64,000 bases of DNA from Polaromonas sp. (GTDB lineage Bacteria; Pseudomonadota; Gammaproteobacteria; Burkholderiales; Burkholderiaceae_C), in contig JAQGLT010000024.1 of assembly GCA_028292745.1 (NCBI GenBank), forward strand, positions 1-64,000, read 5' to 3'. Made by a program: the position numbers and the translations under genes. Each line of letters opens with the position of its first letter. Within the stretch, counting starts at the first letter, position 1. The notes under the pieces are model-generated. The model saw nothing but the letters and a program-made list of their open reading frames with translations. It searched no databases and was not told where the DNA came from. Shown piece after piece: positions 20,844-29,426 of the stretch.

Positions 20844-20875
20844 TTTACCAGAGCAGAATCATTCTGACTGGTAAA
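20844..20875. repeat. Compound palindrome in the tatC-degS convergent gap
   Basis: Outer arms TTTACCAG / CTGGTAAA enclose inner arms CAGAAT / ATTCTG around a single C. It lies in the 273-bp gap between tatC and the convergent protease gene. It lacks a U-run, so it is not a classic terminator. It could be a protein-binding site or a stem-loop ending transcripts from both sides. A further GCCCGA...TCGGGC pair spans 20917-20965. Nothing else is recognisable in the gap. Confidence 0.5.
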
Positions 20876-21051
20876 GGCCGCTCAAGGCCACGCGGGGTTT
20901 GTGTGGCGGGCCTGAGCCCGATTCTGAGAAAAAGCTTTTATTCCAACTTTCTCCAGTCGGGCAGGATAGTGTTGCCAGCCAGATTGATTTCGCTGTAACT
21001 CTCTGCATGGCTGGCATGTCGTTGACTTGCCGATAGCGTGTTGCGGTTGTT

Positions 21052-22218
21052 TTACCGCACAGCCTTGGGGCGCTGACGCTTGCCAGGCGTCACCGCAATC
21101 TCGACCGGGCCATTGTCCCGCAAAACCGTCAGCGGGGCGGGTGTGCCAGGTTTCAGGGCCGCCACGGCCGTGAGCAACTGGCTGACGTTGCTGACCGGCT
21201 GGCTGTTCACTGCCGTGATCACATCGCCAGGCCGCACCCCGGCCTGGGCCGCCGGACCGTTTTGCAGCACCCCCGTGATGATGACGCCGCCTCTCCTGGC
21301 TGCTTCTGGCTTGAGCTTGAAGGCTTCAACCAGCTCTGCATTGAGCTCTTGGGGCTCCACGCCAATCCAGCCACGCGTCACCTGACCCTCTTTCACAATG
21401 CCTTCGAGCACCTGTTTGGCCGTCGAGACCGGGATGGCAAACCCGATGCCCATGGAGCCGCCCGAACGCGAATAAATGGCGGTGTTGATGCCCATCAGGT
21501 TGCCATTGATATCAACCAGTGCGCCGCCCGAATTTCCGGGGTTGATCGCAGCATCGGTCTGGATGAAGTTCTCGAAGGTGTTGATGCCCAGGTGATTGCG
21601 CCCCAGTGCGCTCACGATGCCGCCGGTCACGGTCTGCCCGACGCCGAACGGGTTGCCGATGGCCAGGACCGGGTCGCCTACCAGCAGCGAGTCCGAGTCG
21701 CCCAGAACAATCGCCGGCAACTTGTCCAGCTCGATCTTGAGAATGGCCAGATCGGTGTCGGGATCCGTCCCGATGACCTTGGCCCGGGCCTTGCGGGTGT
21801 CGTTCAGAATGACTTCGATTTCGTCCGCGCCTTCGACCACATGGTTATTGGTCAGGATGTAGCCGCTGGCGCTGACGATCACGCCACTGCCCAGTCCCGC
21901 CTGCGCTTCACCCGGCCCCTGGTCGCCAAAGAAAAACCTGAACCAGGGGTCGTTCATCTGGGGATTTCTGACCGCCGCCTTGGTCGTGTTGATGCTCACG
22001 ACCGCCGCCGAGGCGATTTTGGCGGCTGGGGCAAAACTGCCCACTGTACTGGCGGAGCCGGCGACACGCGGCAAACTGGTGGACGGCGCCTCGATGACCG
22101 AGACACCGCCGACGAGAGCCCGCTTGTTCAGCCACTGCGGCTGCAGCGTGGCCACGACAAAATAAGCCGCCACCAAAATCGTGACGGTCTGGGAAAAGAG
22201 GAGCCAGGTGCGCTTCAT
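21052..22218 (-). CDS. DegS-type periplasmic serine protease (trypsin domain plus one PDZ)
   Basis: This is a 388-residue membrane-anchored protease of the HtrA family. An N-terminal membrane helix (about residues 5-25) tethers it to the inner membrane. The trypsin-like domain has His126 (TNNHVVEG), Asp156 (DPDTDLAILK) and Ser230 (INPGNSGGAL). One PDZ domain follows (about 290-380), with GVIITGVLQNGPAAQAGVRPGDVITAVN. One PDZ plus an anchor is the DegS layout rather than DegP. In E. coli DegS cuts RseA, and whether this one does is inference. It is divergent from the nif3-like gene. Confidence 0.9.
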   Translation of the reverse strand: MKRTWLLFSQTVTILVAAYFVVATLQPQWLNKRALVGGVSVIEAPSTSLPRVAGSASTVGSFAPAAKIASAAVVSINTTKAAVRNPQMNDPWFRFFFGDQGPGEAQAGLGSGVIVSASGYILTNNHVVEGADEIEVILNDTRKARAKVIGTDPDTDLAILKIELDKLPAIVLGDSDSLLVGDPVLAIGNPFGVGQTVTGGIVSALGRNHLGINTFENFIQTDAAINPGNSGGALVDINGNLMGINTAIYSRSGGSMGIGFAIPVSTAKQVLEGIVKEGQVTRGWIGVEPQELNAELVEAFKLKPEAARRGGVIITGVLQNGPAAQAGVRPGDVITAVNSQPVSNVSQLLTAVAALKPGTPAPLTVLRDNGPVEIAVTPGKRQRPKAVR

Positions 22219-22400
22219 GGGTCAAAAGTGGTTACAGGCCAAAAATAAAGAATGCTGTCTCAGCAGCGCCTTCGGCAGGCGCCAAAAACGTATTGTGCGG
22301 TATGCGGGGTGCTGTTACGTAAGATGAGGTGCTCAAAAATGCAGGAAATCCGCGGGAACCCTGCAAACAAGTTCATCGCTCGTCCTGAGACAATTGGGAA

Positions 22401-23162
22401 ATGAGTACCACCCGACAAGACTTGCTGCAGGCGTTCGACACGCTGCTGCAGCCCGCGCGCTTCAAAGACCATGGACCCAACGGCCTGCAGGTCGAGGGAA
22501 AAGCAAAGATCAGCCGCATTGTTTCCGGCGTGACCGCAAGCCGGTCGCTTATTGAAGCGGCCATTGCGGCGCAGGCCGACGCGATTTTTGTTCACCATGG
22601 GTTGTTCTGGCGGGGTCAGGAGGGCTCAGTAACCGGCTGGATGAAGCAGCGGCTGGCGTTGCTCCTGATTCACGATATCAATCTTTTTGCCTACCACCTG
22701 CCGCTGGACGCCCACCCTGAACTGGGCAACAACGCGCAACTCGGCCTGCAGCTCGGCTTGCGCGCCAGCGCGCATTTTGGAGCGCAGGATCTGGGCTTTT
22801 TGGGGGAGCGGTCCGATGGGGGCAGCTTTGCCAGCGCGGACGAATTGGCTCACCACATCGAAAACAAGCTAAAAAGGCCTGTTGTGCAGGTAGGGTCTGC
22901 GCCATTTGCTATCAAAAACATAGCTTGGTGCAGTGGTGGCGCGCAAGGCTACTTCGAAGCGGCGATTGCCGCCGGCGCCGATGCGTTCATCACCGGCGAG
23001 ATTTCCGAGCCGCAGGCCCACTATGCGCGTGAAATGGGCGTGGCTTACTTCGCCTGCGGCCACCATGCCTCTGAGCGTTACGGTGCGCCAGCGGTGGCAG
23101 CGCATGCGGCGGCGCAGTTTGGCCTGGATCATCAATTCATCGATATCGACAACCCCGCATGA
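22401..23162 (+). CDS. Nif3-like dinuclear metal centre protein
   Basis: This 253-residue protein is of the NIF3/YbgI family (also annotated GTP cyclohydrolase I type 2), which binds two metal ions. The biological role is not settled. The expected metal ligands are in FVHHGLFWRG, AYHLPLDAHPELGNN and CGHHASERYG, and there is a GEISEPQAHYAREMGV segment. A copy of the short interspersed repeat lies in frame inside the gene (22871-22924), encoding about residues 157-176. The stop overlaps the pdxA start by 4 bp. Confidence 0.92.
   Translation: MSTTRQDLLQAFDTLLQPARFKDHGPNGLQVEGKAKISRIVSGVTASRSLIEAAIAAQADAIFVHHGLFWRGQEGSVTGWMKQRLALLLIHDINLFAYHLPLDAHPELGNNAQLGLQLGLRASAHFGAQDLGFLGERSDGGSFASADELAHHIENKLKRPVVQVGSAPFAIKNIAWCSGGAQGYFEAAIAAGADAFITGEISEPQAHYAREMGVAYFACGHHASERYGAPAVAAHAAAQFGLDHQFIDIDNPA
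22871..22924 (+). repeat. Short palindromic interspersed repeat inside the nif3-like gene
   Basis: AAAAAGGCCTGTTGTGCAGG, then TGCGCC, then the terminal palindrome GCTATCAAAAACATAGC. It matches the intergenic copies over its whole length but is read in frame as part of the Nif3-like protein (LKRPVVQVGSAPFAIKNIAW). Confidence 0.65.
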
Positions 23163-24220
23163 TGACCGCTGCCACAAACCTGCCTCTGCTTATCACCATG
23201 GGCGATGCCGCCGGCATCGGCCCCGAAATCATCGCCAGGGCCTTCCGTGAGGCGCCAGCCGATCTGGTCGGCTGCATCGTGGTGGGCGATGTGCCGACGC
23301 TGCGCCGCGCCACGGCGCTGACAGCCGCCAAAGCCGGCGTGCCGGCCCTGCCTGTCGCGCAGCTTGAGTCGCTGAGTAAAGCGGCCTGGCTGCCGCCGAA
23401 CTGCATTGGTGTGCTACAAAAATGCGAGCTGCCCACGCTTGTTCCATTTGGGAATATCAGTGGTTTGGCTGGAAAGGCCGCAGCCGACTGCATCGTCTGG
23501 GCCGCCCGCGCCGTGCTGGCCGGCGAAGCGACAGCGATGGTCACCGCGCCCATCCACAAAGAAGCGCTGGCGGCGGCAGGCGGCTGGGCCGCCAGTTTCC
23601 CCGGACATACCGAGATGCTGCAGGCCGAAGCCGCCAGCCATCTGGGCAAGCGGGCAAGCGATGTTCCGGTACGGATGATGCTGGCCAATGACGAGCTGAG
23701 GACCGTGCTGGTGAGCATTCATGTGTCACTGCGCCAAGCGATTGAGGCCGTGACATTTGACAATGTGCTGCAGACCTTGCGCATTACCCACCGCGCCGTG
23801 GGCGCGAGTCTTGGCAGGCCGCCGCGCATTGCCGTGGCAGGCCTGAACCCGCATGCCGGGGAGGGCGGTCTGTTCGGCAGCGAAGAGCAGACCGTCATCG
23901 CGCCAGCGATTGCCGCTGCCCGGCAAGAAGGCCTGCAGGTCCTTGGCCCGTTTGCCCCGGACACGGTGTTCATGCGGGCGCGCAGCACGCCGGCCAGACC
24001 CGGCGAGTTCGATGTGGTGGTGGCGATGTACCACGACCAGGGCTTGATTCCGGTGAAATACCTCGGGGTCGAGCAGGGTGTCAATGTCACCCTTGGATTG
24101 CCGCTGGTACGCACCAGCCCCGACCATGGAACCGCCTTCGACATCGCCGGCAACGGCCAGGCTGATGCCTCCAGCCTGCTTGCGGCCATCCGCATGGCGC
24201 GTCAGCTCGTTCGGCAGTGA
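23159..24220 (+). CDS. pdxA: 4-hydroxythreonine-4-phosphate dehydrogenase family protein (PdxA)
   Basis: PdxA oxidises 4-phosphohydroxy-L-threonine with NAD in pyridoxal phosphate synthesis. The 353-residue protein begins with the family MGDAAGIGPEI. It keeps the three metal-binding histidines (about His188 in VSIHVSLR, His232 in LNPHAGEGG and His292 in MYHDQGL), together with the GHTEML substrate loop. It is about 20 residues longer than the E. coli protein, with an insert near residues 82-98. A PdxA2-type enzyme of other substrate specificity is a possible alternative. The start overlaps the nif3-like stop. Confidence 0.88.
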   Translation: MMTAATNLPLLITMGDAAGIGPEIIARAFREAPADLVGCIVVGDVPTLRRATALTAAKAGVPALPVAQLESLSKAAWLPPNCIGVLQKCELPTLVPFGNISGLAGKAAADCIVWAARAVLAGEATAMVTAPIHKEALAAAGGWAASFPGHTEMLQAEAASHLGKRASDVPVRMMLANDELRTVLVSIHVSLRQAIEAVTFDNVLQTLRITHRAVGASLGRPPRIAVAGLNPHAGEGGLFGSEEQTVIAPAIAAARQEGLQVLGPFAPDTVFMRARSTPARPGEFDVVVAMYHDQGLIPVKYLGVEQGVNVTLGLPLVRTSPDHGTAFDIAGNGQADASSLLAAIRMARQLVRQ

Positions 24221-24229
24221 ATTTCAATA

Positions 24230-24284
24230 AAAAGTGCCTCTGGCGCAAGCAGGTCGGACATAGATGGCTATTAATTTGATAGTA
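24230..24284 (+). repeat. Short palindromic interspersed repeat after pdxA
   Basis: AAAAAGTGCCTCTGGCGCAAGCAGG, then GGCTATTAATTTGATAG, in the forward orientation. It lies 10 bp after the pdxA stop, in the convergent gap towards mscL. Confidence 0.7.
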
Positions 24285-24338
24285 ATTTAAAAGGCGTTCG
24301 CCTTGTCATCCGATTCGCTTTCCCAGCGAACGGAAAGC

Positions 24339-24761
24339 CTATTTTTTCAGGCTGTCACGGATTTCCCGCAGCAGCACGATGTCTTCTGCAGGCGGCGCGG
24401 TCGGCGCCACTGCCTCGCGGCGCTTGAGGCGGTTGATCTGCTTGACCATCAGGAAGATGATGAAGGCCAAAATGGCAAAATTGACGGCGACTGTGATGAA
24501 ACTGCCATAGGCAAGCACCGGAACGCCAGCTTTTTTCAGCGCATCGAGCGTTACTGGAATGCCTGGCGGCACGCTTCCCAGTATCAGAAACAAGTTGGAA
24601 AAGTCCAGCTTGCCGATGACCGCACCGACCACCGGCATGATCAGGTCGCCGACCATCGAATCCACAATCTTGCTGAAAGCGGCGCCAATGATCACGCCCA
24701 CTGCCAGGTCGATCACATTGCCCTTCAGTGCAAACGCCTTGAATTCCTGGATGACTGTCAT
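24339..24761 (-). CDS. mscL: Large-conductance mechanosensitive channel
   Basis: MscL is a homopentameric inner-membrane channel that opens under membrane tension to release solutes in hypo-osmotic shock. The 140-residue protein has the N-terminal amphipathic helix and first membrane helix [20 protein letters not shown], with [19 protein letters not shown] periplasmic loop, the second helix ([20 protein letters not shown]) and a cytoplasmic helix follow. I chose ATG at 24761 for its excellent ribosome binding site (GGAGGA 5 bases upstream). An upstream start at 24890 adds 43 residues unlike the family. Confidence 0.96.
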   Translation of the reverse strand: MTVIQEFKAFALKGNVIDLAVGVIIGAAFSKIVDSMVGDLIMPVVGAVIGKLDFSNLFLILGSVPPGIPVTLDALKKAGVPVLAYGSFITVAVNFAILAFIIFLMVKQINRLKRREAVAPTAPPAEDIVLLREIRDSLKK

Positions 24762-24939
24762 TTTTCCTCCTACTTTATTTAGACTGGAAACATCAGCCGC
24801 AACAGGTCTTGGCTGCACGCCCTTATCTTGCCTGAGCATCAATTGGCGCAATCGCCAGAAACCGAACCTCCCAAGAAATACGGAAGGCATCGGGTGCTTC
24901 GATCAGCTGATTCTGGCCCGGGGATACAGGCTCGGGCCG

Positions 24940-24969
24940 TTGAAAAGCGCCATCGTGCTCCGCTACAAT
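24940..24969 (+). promoter_or_regulatory. Probable sigma-70 promoter of petABC
   Basis: The -35 TTGAAA (24940-24945) and -10 TACAAT (24964-24969) are separated by 18 bp. Each matches the sigma-70 consensus at five of six positions. The -10 box ends 52 bp before the petA ATG. Confidence 0.6.
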
Positions 24970-25021
24970 CAAAGGTTGATTCCCACTATGCCTTATTCAA
25001 GCCAGTTCTTGAAGGACTTTC

Positions 25022-25648
25022 ATGACCCAAGCAAGCGTAATCGGTGTGCCGCACGGCGCGCCAGTCGATAAAAATAAAAGAAACTGGATCGTTGCCACCT
25101 GTGCCGTGGGCGGCGTGGGCGCTGCCGCAGTGGCGGTGCCATTCGTGAGTACGTTTCAGCCGTCTGAAAAAGCCAAGGCAGCCGGTGCAGCCGTTGAGGT
25201 TGATATCTCCGCCATCAAACCAGGTGAAAAAATGACGGTTGAGTGGCGCGGCAAGCCGGTCTGGATCGTGCGCCGCACGCCCGAGCAGCTGGCTTCCCTG
25301 CCAAAGCTCGACCCGTTCCTGGCTGATCCGAAATCCGAGCGTAAGCCGGACGAGCTGACGCCGGCTTACGCCCGCAACGAAGGGCGCTCCATCAAGCCAG
25401 AAACCCTGGTGGTGGTCGGCATCTGCACCCACCTGGGCTGCTCGCCTTCCGACAAGTTTCAGACCGGTGCCCAGCCTTCGCTGCCGGACGATTGGGCGGG
25501 CGGCTTTCTTTGCCCCTGCCATGGTTCGACCTTCGACATCGCTGGCCGGGTCTTCAAGAACAAGCCCGCGCCAGACAATCTGGAAGTGCCCCCGCATATG
25601 TATCTGTCGGACACAAAACTGCTCATTGGTGAAGACAAGAAGGCTTGA
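25022..25648 (+). CDS. petA: Ubiquinol-cytochrome c reductase, Rieske iron-sulfur subunit
   Basis: The Rieske subunit of the cytochrome bc1 complex takes one electron from ubiquinol and passes it to cytochrome c1. One membrane helix (about residues 22-45) follows a basic N-terminus. The C-terminal Rieske fold binds 2Fe-2S through Cys135 and His137 (CTHLGC) and Cys164 and His167 (CPCHGS), with Cys140 and Cys166 set for the usual disulfide. The N-terminal DKNKRNWIV stands where related proteins carry a Tat motif, but with KR rather than RR. An AAGGA ribosome binding site lies 5 bases upstream. Confidence 0.97.
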   Translation: MTQASVIGVPHGAPVDKNKRNWIVATCAVGGVGAAAVAVPFVSTFQPSEKAKAAGAAVEVDISAIKPGEKMTVEWRGKPVWIVRRTPEQLASLPKLDPFLADPKSERKPDELTPAYARNEGRSIKPETLVVVGICTHLGCSPSDKFQTGAQPSLPDDWAGGFLCPCHGSTFDIAGRVFKNKPAPDNLEVPPHMYLSDTKLLIGEDKKA

Positions 25649-25748
25649 AGGCGAAAACTCTTTCACATGACCTTGCCGCCGGCGCTTGAGGTCCAACGCT
25701 TTTTTCTTCAGGCGCTCGCCAAAGAACCCCATCAAACCAGGATCAGTT

Positions 25749-27158
25749 ATGGCTGAATTCAAAGAAATTTCCCCCGATGCCCCGATTGCTGACAAAGCGT
25801 TGAACTGGATTGACAACCGGTTTCCCGCCAGCAAGCTCTTCAAAGAGCACATGAGCGAGTACTACGCGCCAAAGAACTTTAACTTCTGGTACATCTTTGG
25901 CTCGCTGGCACTGCTGGTGCTGGTTATTCAGATCATCACCGGTATTTTCTTGACCATGAACTACAAGCCAGAAGCCTCGCTGGCTTTCGGTTCGGTCGAA
26001 TACATCATGCGCGATGTCCCCTGGGGCTGGCTGATCCGCTACATGCATTCCACCGGTGCTTCGGCGTTTTTTGTCGTCGTTTACCTGCACATGTTCCGGG
26101 GCCTGATCTATGGCAGCTACCGCAAACCGCGTGAGTTGATCTGGGTATTTGGCTGCGCGATTTTTCTGGCACTGATGGCGGAAGCCTTCATGGGTTACCT
26201 GTTGCCCTGGGGACAGATGAGTTATTGGGGCGCGCAGGTGATCGTCAACCTGTTTGCCGCAATTCCGTTTATCGGTCCCGACCTGGCGCTGCTGATTCGC
26301 GGCGACTATGTGGTCGGCGATGCGACGCTGAACCGCTTTTTTGCTTTCCACGTTATCGCCGTTCCGCTGGTTCTCTTGGGCCTGGTGGTGGCGCACATCA
26401 TCGCCCTGCATGAAGTGGGTTCCAACAATCCTGACGGCGTTGAGGTCAAGGGTCCCAATGCCCCGCGCGATGCCGCCGGCCATCCCCTCGATGCCATTCC
26501 GTTTCATCCGTACTACACGGTGCATGATATTTTTGGCGTCAGTGTCTTTTTGATGATTTTCAGCGCGATCATTTTCTTTGCACCTGAATTTGGCGGCTAT
26601 TTTCTGGAGTACAACAACTTCATTCCCGCCGATTCGCTGAAAACGCCGCTGCACATCGCTCCCGTCTGGTATTTCACGCCTTTCTATTCGATGCTGCGCG
26701 CCATTACCAGCGAAATGATGTATGCCTTGATTGCTTGCGTGCTGATTGGTGCGGTGCTTGGTGTCGTCAAAGCCAGAATGGCTGGTTTGTTCAAGGCCAT
26801 CATCGTGATCGGTGCCGTGGCCATCGTCGCGGCGATGTTGCTGATCGATGCCAAGTTCTGGGGTGTCGTGACCATGGGCGGCGCAGTGGTTATCCTGTTC
26901 TTCCTGCCCTGGCTGGACAACAGCGAGGTCAAGTCGATCCGCTACCGCCCAACGTGGCATAAATACCTTTACGGTATTTTCGTAATCAACTTCCTGATAC
27001 TGGGTTATTTGGGTGTACAACCCCCGTCCCCAATTGGCGAGCGCGTGTCGCAGATCGGCACATTGTTCTACTTTGGGTTCTTTTTGCTGATGCCATGGTG
27101 GAGCCGCCTGGGTACGTTCAAGCGCGTTCCAGATCGCGTTACCTTTGCAGCCCACTGA
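25749..27158 (+). CDS. petB: Ubiquinol-cytochrome c reductase, cytochrome b subunit
   Basis: Cytochrome b is the membrane core of the bc1 complex, binding two b-hemes and the Qo and Qi quinone sites. From ATG 25749 it has 469 residues with about eight or more membrane helices. Heme-ligand regions are WGWLIRYMHSTGASAFFVVVYLHMFR and FFAFHVIAVPLVLLGLVVAHIIALHE. The Qo-site PEW-like element appears here as HIAPVWYFTPFYSMLRAI. The start follows an AGGA ribosome binding site. An upstream in-frame start at 25686 is less like the family. Confidence 0.97.
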   Translation: MAEFKEISPDAPIADKALNWIDNRFPASKLFKEHMSEYYAPKNFNFWYIFGSLALLVLVIQIITGIFLTMNYKPEASLAFGSVEYIMRDVPWGWLIRYMHSTGASAFFVVVYLHMFRGLIYGSYRKPRELIWVFGCAIFLALMAEAFMGYLLPWGQMSYWGAQVIVNLFAAIPFIGPDLALLIRGDYVVGDATLNRFFAFHVIAVPLVLLGLVVAHIIALHEVGSNNPDGVEVKGPNAPRDAAGHPLDAIPFHPYYTVHDIFGVSVFLMIFSAIIFFAPEFGGYFLEYNNFIPADSLKTPLHIAPVWYFTPFYSMLRAITSEMMYALIACVLIGAVLGVVKARMAGLFKAIIVIGAVAIVAAMLLIDAKFWGVVTMGGAVVILFFLPWLDNSEVKSIRYRPTWHKYLYGIFVINFLILGYLGVQPPSPIGERVSQIGTLFYFGFFLLMPWWSRLGTFKRVPDRVTFAAH

Positions 27159-27174
27159 GCAGGAAGCCACAACC

Positions 27175-27930
27175 ATGAAAAAAATCATTCTCGCCCTGGT
27201 TACCTGCGTTGGCCTGATGGCCGGCGCGCAGGCCTCAGAAGGTGGACTGGCCTGGGACAAGGCGCCCAACAAGACCAATGATATGGCCGCCCTGCAAAAT
27301 GGGGCCAAGCTGTTCGTTAACTACTGCCTGAACTGCCACTCAGCCGCTTTCATGCGCTTTAACCGCTTGAAGGACATTGGACTGACGGATCAGCAGATTA
27401 AGGACAATTTGCTTTTCACGACTGAAAAAGTCGGAGAAACGATGAAGTCTGCCATTGATCCAAAGCAGGCCAAGGACTGGTTTGGTGGCACTCCACCAGA
27501 CTTGACCGTGATTTCCCGCTCACGTGCGGGTGCGGGCGGCTCAGGTGCGGATTACCTCTACACCTACATGCGTACTTTCTACCGGGACGAAACCAAGGCC
27601 ACGGGCTGGAACAATTTGGCTTTTCCCAATGTCGCCATGCCCCATGCCTTGTGGGAGTTGCAGGGCATACGCAAGCCTGTTTACGGCGAACGGGAAGAGC
27701 ACGGTCATAAGGTTGCCGTTTTCAAAGGGTGGGAACAGATTACACCTGGCCTGATGACGCCATTGCAGTATGACCAGGCGATGGGCGACCTCGTTGGCTA
27801 CATGCAATGGATGGCCGAGCCTGCCCAGAATCAGCGTGTTCGCATCGGCGTCTGGGTGCTGATTTTCCTTCTGTGCCTGACTTTCGTTGCCTGGCGCCTT
27901 AATGCAGCGTTCTGGAAAAACGTCAAGTAA
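27175..27930 (+). CDS. petC: Ubiquinol-cytochrome c reductase, cytochrome c1 subunit
   Basis: Cytochrome c1 accepts electrons from the Rieske protein and passes them to soluble cytochrome c. The 251-residue precursor has a Sec signal peptide with likely cleavage after AQA (residue 20). The covalent heme motif CLNCH is at residues 51-55, and a Met ligand is expected in the later part. One C-terminal membrane anchor (about residues 224-243) precedes the tail. The ribosome binding site AGGAAG is 7-9 bases upstream. A terminator-like hairpin follows. Confidence 0.97.
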   Translation: MKKIILALVTCVGLMAGAQASEGGLAWDKAPNKTNDMAALQNGAKLFVNYCLNCHSAAFMRFNRLKDIGLTDQQIKDNLLFTTEKVGETMKSAIDPKQAKDWFGGTPPDLTVISRSRAGAGGSGADYLYTYMRTFYRDETKATGWNNLAFPNVAMPHALWELQGIRKPVYGEREEHGHKVAVFKGWEQITPGLMTPLQYDQAMGDLVGYMQWMAEPAQNQRVRIGVWVLIFLLCLTFVAWRLNAAFWKNVK

Positions 27931-27979
27931 TTTTTTACCGATCGATGTGCCTTCGCACCTGTGTGCAAGGCACTACTCG

Positions 27980-28028
27980 GAGTGGACGGTTCTAAGGTTT
28001 GAATCTTAGCCTTCCACTCTTTTGTTTT
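27980..28028 (+). terminator. Rho-independent terminator between petC and sspA
   Basis: GAGTGGA pairs with TCCACTC and an inner CTAAG pairs with CTTAG. TTTTGTTTT follows. The T-run ends where the sspA ribosome binding site (TAGGAG) begins, so sspA translation of any read-through RNA would start right after the hairpin. Confidence 0.7.
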
Positions 28029-28042
28029 AGGAGTTCCGAATC

Positions 28043-28654
28043 ATGATGGTCCTTTATTCAGGCACAACCTGCCCTTTTTCCCACCGCTGCCGTTTTGTGC
28101 TTTTTGAAAAGGGCATGGATTTCGAAATTCGCGATGTTGACCTTTACAACAAGCCCGAAGACATCAATGTGATGAATCCGTACGGCCAGGTGCCGATCCT
28201 GGTGGAGCGCGATCTGATTCTGTATGAGTCCAACATCATCAACGAGTACATCGATGAGCGCTTCCCTCATCCGCAACTCATGCCCGGCGATCCGGTTGAC
28301 CGTGCGCGGGTTCGCCTGTTCTTGCTGAATTTCGAAAAAGAGCTGTTTGTTCATGTCAGCGCACTTGAATCGCGCGCCGTCAAAGGCAATGAGAAGGCGC
28401 TGGAGAAGTCGCGGGCTCACATACGCGACCGTCTTACGCAGCTGGCACCGATTTTTCTGAAAAACAAATTCATGCTGGGTGACAATTTTTCCATGCTGGA
28501 TGTTGCCATCGCGCCGCTGCTGTGGCGCCTGGATTACTACGGCATCGATCTTTCCAAAAATGCCGCACCCTTGCTTAAATACGCCGAACGGATTTTTTCG
28601 CGACCAGCCTATATCGAAGCGCTGACTCCGTCAGAAAAGGTCATGCGCAAGTAA
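28043..28654 (+). CDS. sspA: Stringent starvation protein A
   Basis: SspA is a glutathione S-transferase-fold protein that binds RNA polymerase and affects stationary-phase and stress transcription. The 203-residue protein has the thioredoxin-like N-terminal domain starting VLYSGTTCPFSHRCRFVLFEKG, with NPYGQVPILVERDLILYESNIINEYIDE, and an all-alpha C-terminal domain. Two start ATGs are adjacent, and the first (28043) has AGGAG 9 bases upstream. It is followed by sspB, as in many proteobacteria. Confidence 0.95.
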   Translation: MMVLYSGTTCPFSHRCRFVLFEKGMDFEIRDVDLYNKPEDINVMNPYGQVPILVERDLILYESNIINEYIDERFPHPQLMPGDPVDRARVRLFLLNFEKELFVHVSALESRAVKGNEKALEKSRAHIRDRLTQLAPIFLKNKFMLGDNFSMLDVAIAPLLWRLDYYGIDLSKNAAPLLKYAERIFSRPAYIEALTPSEKVMRK

Positions 28655-28691
28655 TTGCAATGATTACCGCAGTAACCTATTGGTGGAGTTC

Positions 28692-29249
28692 ATGAACGCA
28701 TCGAACGCTACGTCTACTCGCCCGTATCTGATACGTGCTTTGTACGAATGGTGTACCGACAACGGTTTCACGCCTTATGTGGCTGTCTCCGTAGACAACA
28801 CGGTGCAGGTTCCGCGCGAGTATGTCAAGAATAACGAGATTGTGCTCAATATTGGCTTTGATGCGACCAGTTCGCTGACACTGGGCAATGAGTTCATCGA
28901 GTTCAAGGCGCGGTTTGGCGGAACGGCACGGGAAATACTGGTTCCAATCACGCATGTAATTGCTATTTATGCGCGTGAAAACGGGCAAGGCATGGCCTTT
29001 CCCCTTGAGGCAACCGCTGAAGGTTCAGCTGGAGCCAATGATGCGCAGACGGCTACACCTGCAGCATTGGTACCGGGTGCTACTTCCCCTGGGGGCGCTA
29101 CCGACGCATCAGATGGAAAATTCATACAATTGGTGGAAAGCACGCTGACTACAGGCGTAAACGGCTCGGATCAGCAGAAAAAGCCAGATCCTCCGGAACC
29201 ACCCAAACCGCCGTCACGCCCGCGGCCATCGCTCAAGCGAGTGAAGTAG
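28692..29249 (+). CDS. sspB: ClpXP adaptor / stringent starvation protein B
   Basis: SspB binds ssrA-tagged proteins and delivers them to the ClpXP protease. The substrate-binding domain covers about residues 8-105, with RPYLIRALYEWCTDNGFTPYV, VVLNI-like strands and ATSSLTLGNEFIEFKARFGG. A long disordered linker follows. The protein ends RPRPSLKRVK, which resembles the ClpX-binding tail of E. coli SspB (RPALRVVK). I chose ATG 28692 (185 residues). A TTG at 28680 in frame is possible, since GGTGGAG lies only 3 bases from the ATG. Confidence 0.93.
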   Translation: MNASNATSTRPYLIRALYEWCTDNGFTPYVAVSVDNTVQVPREYVKNNEIVLNIGFDATSSLTLGNEFIEFKARFGGTAREILVPITHVIAIYARENGQGMAFPLEATAEGSAGANDAQTATPAALVPGATSPGGATDASDGKFIQLVESTLTTGVNGSDQQKKPDPPEPPKPPSRPRPSLKRVK

Positions 29250-29261
29250 AATTCAATTTGT

Positions 29262-29337
29262 GCCGCTTTAGCTCAGTTGGTAGAGCAACCGCCTTGTAAG
29301 CGGTAGGTCGTCAGTTCGATTCCGACAAGCGGCACCA
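29262..29337 (+). tRNA. tRNA-Thr (anticodon TGT)
   Basis: This is a full cloverleaf of 76 bases including an encoded CCA end. The acceptor stem is GCCGCTT / AAGCGGC with discriminator A, the D-loop is AGCTCAGTTGGTAGAGC, the anticodon stem ACCGC / GCGGT encloses loop CTTGTAA, and the T-loop is GTTCGATTC. It lies 12 bp after sspB. Confidence 0.97.
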
Positions 29338-29426
29338 TTAATAAAAAAATTTAATCGAAATGATTTTTAATCCCCACACTTCTTTGGGGACGTGCATTGT
29401 TCGCTAAATAACGAACTGACGAATCA

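Noticed and set aside
24303-24782. A 159-codon plus-strand frame opposite mscL
   Set aside because: It is antisense to mscL, which has strong family motifs and an excellent ribosome binding site.
25743-27308. A 521-codon minus-strand frame opposite petB
   Set aside because: It is His- and Gln-rich composition typical of an antisense shadow; petB is unmistakable.
29372-29389. CCCCA / TGGGG hairpin after tRNA-Thr as a terminator
   Set aside because: The stem is only 5 to 6 bp and no T-run follows on either strand.
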